A stretch of 12,075 nucleotides of DNA, from assembly GCA_003229065.1 (NCBI GenBank), contig QIHJ01000275.1, positions 1 through 12,075 of the forward strand, in the 5' to 3' direction. Source of the stretch: Candidatus Dadabacteria bacterium (GTDB lineage: Bacteria > Desulfobacterota_D > UBA1144 > Nemesobacterales > UBA2774). Positions 6,577 through 12,075 of the stretch are shown in pieces. Each line of letters opens with the position of its first letter. The stretch's first letter is position 1. The position numbers and the translations under genes were made by a program. Under the pieces are notes generated by a model. It made no database searches. It was given only the letters and a program-made list of their open reading frames with translations, and had not been told where the DNA came from.

Positions 6577-6646
6577 CGTTAATAACCCTATTTTTGAATT
6601 ATTTGGATTACACTTCTGAAAGAGAGCATACTTGGCGTAGACCCGA

Positions 6647-7432
6647 TTACTCTCCTGTAAAAGAAGGCTCTCTTTTTTCGAGAAAAGACTGCATACCCTC
6701 AACACGGTCAGCCGAGTCAAAACAGAGTGACACCAGAGTCTTTTCGAGGAGAAGCGCCTTTTGAAGGTCCATTTCCGAGCCTGCATTAATGGCAGTCTTG
6801 GATAGTCTTACTGCCAGAGGACCCCTCTTGGCTATCGATCCCGCAAGCGCTAGCGCCTCTGTCATAATATCGTCGTGCGGTACCACCTTTTCAACAAGGC
6901 CGATGCGGAGCGCCTCTTGTGCGTCTATCATTCTCCCGGTAAACACAAGCTCCTTGGTCTTTCCGAGCCCGAGCACCCTGGTGATCCTCTGAGTGCCTCC
7001 CCAGCCCGGGAATATCCCGAGCTTTACCTCGGGGAAACCCATCTTAGCTTTTTCGGAAGCTATCCTTATATCACATGCAAGCGCAAGCTCACAGCCCCCG
7101 CCCAGGGCATAGCCGTTTATTGCCGCAATTGATGGGCAAGGATCATCTTCTAAAAGCTGGTAGACCTTGTGGGCATAGTCCACATACTCCATAAACTCGC
7201 GCGTGCTCATAGCGTTCATCTGCGCTATATCGGCGCCAGCCACAAAGGCTTTGTCCCCGGCTCCGGTCACTATTAAAGCCTTTAGCCCTTCACCGGGAAG
7301 CACTTCCTCAAAGAACTTCCCGAGCTCTCTGAGCGTATCCCAATTGAGCGCATTCAGCACTTTCGGGCGGTTTATGCTTAGTACCCCTATTCCGTCTTCT
7401 TTTTTATCATAGCCAATGTATTTAAATGACAT
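6647..7432 (-). CDS. Enoyl-CoA hydratase (crotonase family)
   Basis: The 261-residue protein has the crotonase fold with both oxyanion-hole segments (VAGADI at 64-69; GYALGGGCELALACD at 107-121) and both catalytic glutamates of true hydratases. E115 is in GGGCEL and E135 is in FPEVKLGIFPGWGGTQR. It should add water to trans-2-enoyl-CoA, for example crotonyl-CoA, giving the (S)-3-hydroxy product in beta-oxidation or butanoate metabolism in the cytosol. Beside phaC and a reductase it may help interconvert C4 acyl-CoAs that feed or drain PHA. It is not of the PhaJ (R-specific, hot-dog) family. AGGAGG lies 6 nt before the ATG, and its promoter is at 7463-7490. It is transcribed in the same direction as the reductase but separated by a terminator. 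Confidence 0.92.
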   Translation of the reverse strand: MSFKYIGYDKKEDGIGVLSINRPKVLNALNWDTLRELGKFFEEVLPGEGLKALIVTGAGDKAFVAGADIAQMNAMSTREFMEYVDYAHKVYQLLEDDPCPSIAAINGYALGGGCELALACDIRIASEKAKMGFPEVKLGIFPGWGGTQRITRVLGLGKTKELVFTGRMIDAQEALRIGLVEKVVPHDDIMTEALALAGSIAKRGPLAVRLSKTAINAGSEMDLQKALLLEKTLVSLCFDSADRVEGMQSFLEKREPSFTGE

Positions 7433-7462
7433 TTCACGCCTCCTGTCCCGTTTGATAGGATA

Positions 7463-7490
7463 TTAATACAGGGTGAGGGGGGCTTGTCAA
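7463..7490 (-). promoter_or_regulatory. Promoter of the enoyl-CoA hydratase gene
   Basis: On the minus strand, TTGACA (7485-7490) and TATTAA (7463-7468) are separated by 16 nt, 30 nt upstream of the ATG at 7432. The -35 is perfect and the -10 has four of six consensus bases. Confidence 0.5.
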
Positions 7491-7672
7491 CGGCTACAGA
7501 AGGCACGCAGAAAGCGCCCTTGATAACATGTATATATGACTAGTTTTTATCTGTGGCTCAAATGCGGACAAGCAGATATTATAGTGGTATCTGAAGGAAA
7601 TATCGGGTAGAGTTTTTAGCCATTACTGAATTTATTTCTGAGTTCAAATCCAGATAAAATACGGAGGCAAGT

Positions 7673-8131
7673 ATGACGATAAGCAGGACGAATGTATTTT
7701 CAATATCATCATTTATGTTTGTTATAATGGTGCTTACCTTAAGCTTCACAATATCCGCTAGCTCAGAGGAGGACAAAAAGGTGCCCGATACACAGAAAAC
7801 CGATTCAGGTCTGCAGTACATAGTTATGGAAGAAGGTACGGGGGATCAAGCAGTCTCCGGAAAGAAAGTAAAAGTTCACTACACCGGGAAGCTCGAAGAC
7901 GGGACAGAATTTGACAGCTCTATTAAAAGGGGACAGCCCATAGAGTTCACACTAGGCGTAGGACAGGTCATAAAGGGGTGGGACGAGGGCATCGCCCTTA
8001 TGAAGGTAGGCGGCAAAACTCAGATGATAATCCCGCCCGAGCTTGGATACGGCGCTGCCGGAGCCGGCAGTGTAATACCGCCCAATGCAGTTCTCATATT
8101 TGACGTTGAGCTCGTTGAAGTAGAGAAATAG
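7673..8131 (+). CDS. Exported FKBP-type peptidyl-prolyl cis-trans isomerase
   Basis: The 152-residue protein has a signal peptide (hydrophobic core about residues 12-28, likely cleavage after SA near 29), then a short acidic linker and one FKBP domain (about 45-150). Expected pocket residues are present: Y70 in VHYTG, F80-D81 in EFDSS, V99-I100 and W103 in VIKGWDEG, Y126 in LGYG, the IPPNA loop (135-139) and F143. It should speed proline isomerisation during folding of secreted proteins in the periplasm. The single domain without the Mip-type dimerisation helices makes it a minimal FKBP. GGAGG lies 5 nt before the ATG. It is divergent from the crotonase gene with a 240-bp gap in which I see no convincing plus-strand promoter. 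Confidence 0.92.
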   Translation: MTISRTNVFSISSFMFVIMVLTLSFTISASSEEDKKVPDTQKTDSGLQYIVMEEGTGDQAVSGKKVKVHYTGKLEDGTEFDSSIKRGQPIEFTLGVGQVIKGWDEGIALMKVGGKTQMIIPPELGYGAAGAGSVIPPNAVLIFDVELVEVEK

Positions 8132-8153
8132 TAAAACCCAGAGCGTGTATTAA

Positions 8154-8181
8154 GGGCCGGCACTGATAAGCTTGCCGGCCC
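8154..8181 (+). terminator. GC-rich hairpin after the FKBP gene
   Basis: GGGCCGGCA (8154-8162) pairs perfectly with TGCCGGCCC (8173-8181) across a 10-nt loop, 22 nt after the FKBP stop and 31 nt before the next start. No T-tract follows, so it may be an inefficient terminator or an mRNA-stabilising hairpin that still allows read-through into the next gene. Confidence 0.45.
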
Positions 8182-8212
8182 ATACGTTACATATCCCGGC
8201 AATCTAAAAGCT

Positions 8213-8824
8213 ATGAACTATTTAGCGCATCTATATCTGGCAGAGGACACAGAAGAATCGAGGCTCGGAAACCTGCTCGGGGACTTTGTCAAAGGTCACG
8301 TAGCCGACTCTCCATACAGCCCCGGGATCAGAAAAGGTATTAAGACTCACAGAAAAGTCGATGTATTTACCGACTCTCACAAGAAGTTCCTCGAATCCAA
8401 AAAGCTCATAAGCCCTGAGAGACGGAGGTTCGCAGGCGTAATCATCGATCTCACCTTCGATCATTTCCTGGCTAAAAACTGGGGGATTTATTCAGACAGA
8501 GAACTTGGCTCCTTTACTCAAGGCGTATACGATATGCTAATGAAAAACAGCTCCATACTTCCGTTAAAACTTGTCACATTCCTACCTCGTATGATTCAGG
8601 AGGACTGGCTCGGATCGTATGAGAAGTTAGAGGGAGTCTCGGTAGTTATCGAGAGGATATCCAGGAGACTCGAGAGAAAATTCAAAAAACAAAACACCCT
8701 TCAGGGAGCGTCCCGGGAAATAGAGGCAAACTATAGGGAGTTAGAACGGAACTTCGAAGATTTCTTTCCGGAATTAATCACTTTTGTCGAAAGTTACAGA
8801 AGCGCCGCTTCAGGGCAGAACTAG
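8213..8824 (+). CDS. acpH: Acyl carrier protein phosphodiesterase-like protein (AcpH family)
   Basis: The 203-residue protein begins with the family signature MNYLAHLYLA, followed by GNLLGDFVKG (19-28), THRKVDVFTDSH (45-56) and IDLTFDHFLAKNW (78-90). These place the metal-binding Asp/His residues (D24, H46, D50, D83-H84) of the HD-like ACP phosphodiesterase family (PF04336). AcpH hydrolyses the 4'-phosphopantetheine arm from holo-ACP, giving apo-ACP; many homologues are untested. Length near 200 is normal. No clear Shine-Dalgarno precedes the ATG, but the start is fixed by the conserved N-terminus. Its stop codon overlaps that of the convergent downstream gene within CTAG at 8821-8824. Confidence 0.88.
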   Translation: MNYLAHLYLAEDTEESRLGNLLGDFVKGHVADSPYSPGIRKGIKTHRKVDVFTDSHKKFLESKKLISPERRRFAGVIIDLTFDHFLAKNWGIYSDRELGSFTQGVYDMLMKNSSILPLKLVTFLPRMIQEDWLGSYEKLEGVSVVIERISRRLERKFKKQNTLQGASREIEANYRELERNFEDFFPELITFVESYRSAASGQN

Positions 8825-9909
8825 GATTTAGTTTCTCCTGACTCCCCGCCTGCTATCAAAAGCGCACGGCTCCATGCCTGACTGAATTCGCGATTAATTG
8901 CGTCCTTCCATTCGAGCTCACCTCGTTCTTTAATAATATTTAATAGACTGAGCTGTCCGGGCGAGAGGTATTTATTTGGCGACTGTCTCCGGCCGATTGC
9001 TGAATTGACCCTCGCGGCTTGAGTAGAGGTCATGGGCAGATACCTGTAAAGGGTTTTCGAAAGATAGTACTTGGGCTCTCTATCCGAGCGGAAGCTCGAC
9101 TCACTACTGACTGAGGACCCCCCTACTATACTTGCGGCCGTGTCATGTTGATTACTGTTACGGGCGAAGACCCGGCTTGCAACACCTCGCTGCTTAGCTC
9201 TTTTAACTAGCTCGCCGTAAGATATTACGGAAGGATCGAATTCAACCTCGACTACTTCACTCCTGCCCATAAACCCGGGCTTGCTTGAAATAACGCCGTC
9301 TATCGCGCCGAGCTTGCCCTCACCTGTCCAAAAACAATGCATAGCGAAGGTAGCTTTGTCTACTCCGATTGAGCGGGCTCTTAACTCCTTGTTTAATAAA
9401 ATCAGGTACTGAGGCACTTCTCTTCCGCTTTTCTCAAGCGAATCGATCATAGTCTGCACAAGTCCCGCTTTCGTATAATCACCGCTAAGCCTGGGCGCTA
9501 GCTCTTTACGCTCGGGCGTTATTATCCTCACAACGGGGTTATTCCATGAAGGCTCGCCGAACGATTTCAGCACTTTAGAGTCTTCCCTGCCTTCGTTGTT
9601 ATATATTGCTACAGGAACGAACAGGGTTTCAATTGCCTCGACTATGAGAGGGTGGCTCAGCACGTTTTTACCGTAACCCGATGCCGTACTGCAGCCGGGG
9701 ACTTCCTGAAAAAGAACCAGGAGCGGCTTGTTCTGACTCTTAGCAACCCTGACCCCTTCATCAAAGCTTCTTATCCAATCTACCTGTCCGAGCTCAACGG
9801 GCTGTGAGTTATCTAGCATATTTATTTCCTCGGAATTTACACCTCCGCTTAAAAGACAAATAATCGTAAGCATTAATGATAGGCTCAGTACATACGCAGA
9901 TTTATTCAT
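8821..9909 (-). CDS. Exported thioredoxin-like/MsrA-like fusion, Cys form of the VPGUxxT family
   Basis: The 362-residue protein starts with a signal peptide (hydrophobic core about 5-22, likely cleavage near NS-EE at 26-27). Residues about 42-160 form a thioredoxin-like domain with VPGC at 70-73 (LLVLFQEVPGCSTASGYG context). In the family I recall as VPGUxxT (seleno)proteins this position is often selenocysteine; here the codon is TGC, so Cys73. Residues about 185-255 resemble methionine sulfoxide reductase A: HCFWTGE with C192 and the catalytic-type E197, then GVISSKPGFMGRSEVVEVEFDP. A C-terminal helical part (about 280-350) is unassigned. It probably acts on periplasmic protein thiols or oxidised Met. 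GAGGTG lies 5 nt before the ATG. Family naming is from memory; the two-domain reading is well supported. Confidence 0.75.
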   Translation of the reverse strand: MNKSAYVLSLSLMLTIICLLSGGVNSEEINMLDNSQPVELGQVDWIRSFDEGVRVAKSQNKPLLVLFQEVPGCSTASGYGKNVLSHPLIVEAIETLFVPVAIYNNEGREDSKVLKSFGEPSWNNPVVRIITPERKELAPRLSGDYTKAGLVQTMIDSLEKSGREVPQYLILLNKELRARSIGVDKATFAMHCFWTGEGKLGAIDGVISSKPGFMGRSEVVEVEFDPSVISYGELVKRAKQRGVASRVFARNSNQHDTAASIVGGSSVSSESSFRSDREPKYYLSKTLYRYLPMTSTQAARVNSAIGRRQSPNKYLSPGQLSLLNIIKERGELEWKDAINREFSQAWSRALLIAGGESGETKS

Positions 9910-10041
9910 AAGATCACCTCTTGTCGTAATTGTTAGTATAAAAGATTAGATTGTTCTGCCTTAAAAAAAGTAGCATAGGCCTATTAATAAAATCAATTTT
10001 CTGACACCCGAAAATTTTCCCCCAAGCGGCAATAAAGGCAT

Positions 10042-10047
10042 TATAAT
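10042..10047 (+). promoter_or_regulatory. Candidate -10 box upstream of the small acidic gene
   Basis: A consensus TATAAT lies 22 nt before the ATG at 10070, in the AT-rich 160-bp gap between divergent genes. No matching -35 box is seen at the usual distance, so this is only a weak promoter call. Confidence 0.3.
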
Positions 10048-10069
10048 TAAGTCAGATTCACATTTAGAC

Positions 10070-10288
10070 ATGAAGCAAATGGGAAATTCAGGCTCGGACA
10101 AAAAACACTTAAAGAGTATATTCGAAGAGTCGCTTAAGGAAATCTCTTCTGAGGGGACAGATGAGTTCCGCCGCTCGGTTACTGAGATTCTGGATGATAA
10201 GCAGCCCGGGAGTGAAGAGAAGATCGAAGAGCCGGTCAAAAAAGAGAACAAGCCCGGCGGTCTAAACACCCCTAATATACAAGATTGA
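10070..10288 (+). CDS. Small acidic hypothetical protein (72 aa)
   Basis: This short reading frame encodes a very polar protein: a predicted amphipathic helix (about residues 11-43, LKSIFEESLKEI then FRRSVTEILDD) followed by a Glu/Lys/Pro-rich, probably disordered tail ending GGLNTPNIQD. No domain is recognised. No clear Shine-Dalgarno precedes either possible ATG (10070 or 10079). It is considered real because codon choice resembles its neighbours, a TATAAT lies just upstream, and it leads a same-strand run with the metalloprotease and purU (62-nt gap). The opposite-strand frame over the same bases lacks any such features. It may still be spurious. Confidence 0.5.
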   Translation: MKQMGNSGSDKKHLKSIFEESLKEISSEGTDEFRRSVTEILDDKQPGSEEKIEEPVKKENKPGGLNTPNIQD

Positions 10289-10350
10289 AACCCCTCCTAA
10301 GTTAATATAGAATTTATAGGATTTAAATCTCCCTGCTACAAAGAGCTCAA

Positions 10351-10722
10351 TTGAATAAGAAAAAGTTTGAAGAACTCGTAGAGAAGGCATATGACAGAAT
10401 CCCTGAGGAGTACAGGGATAAGATAGATAACGTTGTTATCACTGTCGAGGACTACCCGAGCCGGGAAGATCTGGAAAAGCTTGAAATCAGGGGCAAGGGT
10501 CTCCTTCTGGGACTATACCGAGGGACGCCGCTCCCCCAAAGGAGCATATGGCAGGGTGTAAGGACTCCTGACGAGATAGTGCTTTATCAAAAGGATATCG
10601 AGAGAGTCTGCAGGAACGAAAAAGAGATAGAAGACAGGGTCGATGAAGTGCTTAAGCACGAGATAGCCCACTACTTCGGTCTTTCAGACGACCAAATCTA
10701 CGAGCTTATGGGAAGACATTAA
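10351..10722 (+). CDS. Zincin-like metallopeptidase family protein (PF06262 type)
   Basis: The 123-residue protein matches the small zincin-like family. It has an N-terminal helix (FEELVEKAYDRIPEEYRDKI), LLLGLYRGTPLPQRS (51-65), and a zinc-binding motif HEIAHYFGLSD (103-113). H103, H107 and D113 are the likely ligands (HExxHxxGxxD) and E104 the catalytic base. Length and architecture are complete for the family, whose substrates are unknown. It has no signal peptide, so it is cytosolic. The TTG start at 10351 is taken because the conserved N-terminal helix begins there, although only AAAGAG lies upstream. It precedes purU by about 25 nt and probably shares its transcript. Confidence 0.85.
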   Translation: MNKKKFEELVEKAYDRIPEEYRDKIDNVVITVEDYPSREDLEKLEIRGKGLLLGLYRGTPLPQRSIWQGVRTPDEIVLYQKDIERVCRNEKEIEDRVDEVLKHEIAHYFGLSDDQIYELMGRH

Positions 10723-10747
10723 ATCATAATATATTCCGTTGAACACT

Positions 10748-11629
10748 ATGAGTAAGCCTGACAACGATACCACAAGCAGATCTGCAATTTTGCTGATCCA
10801 CTGCCCTGACCGTCAGGGTCTGGTCTCAGCAATTACAGAGTTTATATTCAAAAACGAGGGTAACATCATATTCCTAGAGCAGCACGTGGACTCGGACCAG
10901 GAGATATTTTTCATGCGCGTCGAGTGGGACCTTCAGAGGTTCAGGGTCCCGGCTGAGAAAATAGGGGAATATTTCCAGACGCTTATAGCGGATAAGCACA
11001 ATATTAAATGGTCCCTTTATTTCTCGGACTACACCCCGCGGATGGCGATCTTCGTATCGAAGCTCTCTCACTGCCTCTACGATATCCTATCCAGGATTCA
11101 GGCTGAAGAGTGGAAAGTGGAGGTACCGCTCATAGTAAGCAACCACAGTGAGCTTGAAGAGGTGGCGGAGAAATTCGGGATCGATTTTCATATTACCCCT
11201 AACGTTAAAGAGGATAAGTATAAAGCCGAAAAAGAGCAGCTTGAGCTACTTCAAAAATACAATATCGATTTTGTAGTACTGGCCAGATACATGCAAATAC
11301 TGAGCGATAACTTCGTCAGCCACTACCCCAATAAAATAATTAATATCCACCATTCGTTCCTGCCTGCTTTCCCCGGAGCTAAACCATATCATTCGGCTTA
11401 CGAGAGAGGGGTGAAGATTATAGGGGCCACGAGCCATTATGTTACGCCGGAGCTTGACGCGGGGCCGATAATTGAGCAGAGCGTCGTGGGCGTGTCTCAT
11501 AAAGACAGCGTGGAAGACCTGATAAGAAAAGGGAGGGACCTCGAAAAAGCAGTCCTTTCTCAGGCGATATGGTACCACCTGAAACGCAAAATCCTTGTAT
11601 ACGGGAACAGGACCCTCATATTCGATTAA
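10748..11629 (+). CDS. purU: Formyltetrahydrofolate deformylase PurU
   Basis: Taken from the ATG at 10748 the protein has 293 residues; the in-frame TTG at 10739 would add three. An N-terminal ACT domain (about 13-90, starting ILLIHCPDRQGLVSAITEF) is followed by a formyl-transferase-type hydrolase domain (about 99-285). The catalytic set of the PurN/PurU fold is present: N199 and H201 in NIHHSFLPAFPGA and D237 in ELDAGPII. The ACT domain and the HHSFLP sequence separate PurU from PurN. The enzyme hydrolyses 10-formyl-THF to formate and THF, balancing the one-carbon pool and supplying formate for PurT-type purine synthesis. It is followed after 8 nt by the next gene, so co-transcription is likely. 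No obvious Shine-Dalgarno is seen. Confidence 0.95.
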   Translation: MSKPDNDTTSRSAILLIHCPDRQGLVSAITEFIFKNEGNIIFLEQHVDSDQEIFFMRVEWDLQRFRVPAEKIGEYFQTLIADKHNIKWSLYFSDYTPRMAIFVSKLSHCLYDILSRIQAEEWKVEVPLIVSNHSELEEVAEKFGIDFHITPNVKEDKYKAEKEQLELLQKYNIDFVVLARYMQILSDNFVSHYPNKIINIHHSFLPAFPGAKPYHSAYERGVKIIGATSHYVTPELDAGPIIEQSVVGVSHKDSVEDLIRKGRDLEKAVLSQAIWYHLKRKILVYGNRTLIFD

Positions 11630-11637
11630 ATGAATCT

Positions 11638-11862
11638 ATGCTAACGAAACTCTTTGGACTTGTTACGAAATTACTCATCATTAGCCCCCTTGTATTAGTG
11701 CTGCCGCATTACGCTCTGGCTGAGTTGTATGAATGCAGAGACAAAGAGGGAACAGTAACTCACCACAGCAGAGTCCCCTGCCCCGAGGGTTATAGCACAC
11801 CGCATCTAAAGCATATTCAAGCCAAAATGTCAGCCCTAAGCACGAGAATGTCGAGGTTATAA
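11638..11862 (+). CDS. Exported DUF4124-like protein, probably the 5' part of a frameshifted thioredoxin gene
   Basis: From the ATG at 11638 the frame encodes 74 residues: a signal peptide (MLTKLFGLVT and a hydrophobic core, cleavage after ALA at 28), then ELYECRDKEGTVTHHSRVPCPEGY (29-52). The Y-x-C-x-D-x-x-G and PCP pattern is that of DUF4124 domains. The remaining 22 residues in this frame look arbitrary. From 11796 the -1 frame instead reads on through plausible protein into a thioredoxin domain without a stop. DUF4124 domains are often fused to a C-terminal redox domain, so the natural gene product is likely DUF4124 plus thioredoxin, with a frameshift or sequence error at roughly 11793-11850. 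The alternative is a genuine short exported protein. A longer frame opening at 11569 inside purU is not credible. Confidence 0.55.
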   Translation: MLTKLFGLVTKLLIISPLVLVLPHYALAELYECRDKEGTVTHHSRVPCPEGYSTPHLKHIQAKMSALSTRMSRL

Positions 11863-11873
11863 GCAGGGGAAGA

Positions 11874-12075
11874 TTGATAGACCTGATCGACTATATCGAC
11901 TACGGAAAGTACACGGTGTTTATGTTCTACGCGGACTGGTGTGCGCCGTGCAAAGCAGTAAAGCCCGAGCTTGAGAAAAGCGCACGGAGCCAAAACACAT
12001 TCGCACTTAAAGAATTAGACGTTTTAAACTGGGAAAACCCCCTCGTCAGATACTACAATTTAACAGGGCTCCCCT
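11874..12075 (+). CDS. Thioredoxin-domain protein, partial at the window end
   Basis: In the frame of position 11874 the sequence encodes a thioredoxin fold: YGKYTVFMFYADWCAPCK, with the redox pair C23 and C26 (codons at 11940 and 11949) in WCAPC, then AVKPELEKSA and LKELDVLNWENP, and TGLP as the last residues before the window ends (probable cis-Pro loop). The only start in frame before the active site is TTG at 11874, behind AGGGG with a 4-nt gap. The frame is open from 11796, and those upstream codons (HENVEVISRG) look like part of the same protein. It is therefore probably the 3' part of the DUF4124-like exported protein, which would make it periplasmic. If it starts at 11874 it would be cytosolic. 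The 3' end lies outside the window. Confidence 0.7.
   Translation, partial: MIDLIDYIDYGKYTVFMFYADWCAPCKAVKPELEKSARSQNTFALKELDVLNWENPLVRYYNLTGLP

Noticed and set aside
6526..6786. 86-codon minus-strand frame overlapping the end of the crotonase gene
   Set aside because: Alternate-frame reading of the crotonase C-terminus and its terminator; Arg/Lys-rich N-terminus has no homology pattern.
872..9073. 13-nt match AAGATAGTACTTG near 872 and 9061
   Set aside because: Short, isolated, one copy in the transposase remnant and one inside a conserved coding region; expected to arise by chance in 12 kb searched by eye.
9961..10269. 102-codon minus-strand frame opposite the small acidic gene
   Set aside because: Composition (Ser/Leu/Phe runs) is typical of the complement of a charged coding sequence; no ribosome site or motif.
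1..12075. CRISPR arrays, tRNA or rRNA genes
   Set aside because: No regularly spaced direct repeats, no tRNA cloverleaf with a TTCGA-type T-loop in a non-coding gap, and no rRNA-like conserved blocks were seen.

Overview
The window is a chromosomal stretch from a Gram-negative bacterium. Several products carry Sec signal peptides, there is an 8-TM cytochrome c assembly-type protein, and storage metabolism is of the class III polyhydroxyalkanoate (PHA) type. Arg is mostly AGA/AGG, Ile is often ATA, TTG/GTG starts are frequent and GC content is moderate. This would suit an uncultured lineage near Desulfobacterota or a related candidate phylum, but the phylum is a guess; nothing here fixes it.

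Layout. (1) 1-1000 looks accessory: an AT-rich SAM-dependent methyltransferase gene (minus strand) and, diverging from it, a truncated IS3-type transposase OrfA remnant. (2) 1125-3130: a CcsA/HemX-family membrane protein (plus) converging on an exported periplasmic-binding-protein-fold protein (minus). (3) 3131-3579 is a 450-bp regulatory region with a 40-bp interrupted palindrome, a strong sigma-70-type promoter and a five-codon mini-ORF. (4) 3580-7432 is the PHA locus: two small paralogous PhaE/phasin-like genes and a class III PHA synthase (phaC) on the plus strand, separated by a bidirectional hairpin terminator from an acetoacetyl-CoA/3-oxoacyl-ACP reductase (PhaB/FabG type) and an enoyl-CoA hydratase on the minus strand. 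(5) 7673-9909: exported FKBP-type prolyl isomerase, acyl-carrier-protein phosphodiesterase-like protein, and an exported thioredoxin-like/MsrA-like fusion (Cys form of the VPGUxxT family) whose stop codon shares a CTAG with the convergent acpH-like gene. (6) 10070-12075: a plus-strand run of a small acidic protein, a zincin-like metalloprotease, purU, and a DUF4124-like plus thioredoxin coding region that appears split by a frameshift and runs off the window.

How the genes fit together: the reductase can supply (R)-3-hydroxybutyryl-CoA, the synthase polymerises it, and the two small proteins probably form the activating/granule-surface partner. The crotonase ties the locus to C4 acyl-CoA interconversion. 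The three promoters that can be read at this locus (phaE-like/phaC, reductase, crotonase) all have TTGACA -35 boxes and 16-nt spacers, which fits shared high-level expression. The most notable observations are the compact repeat-based PhaE-like pair with its palindrome-bearing promoter, the Cys-form thioredoxin-MsrA fusion, the apparent frameshift in the exported thioredoxin, and the altered tryptophan-rich motif in the CcsA/HemX protein.
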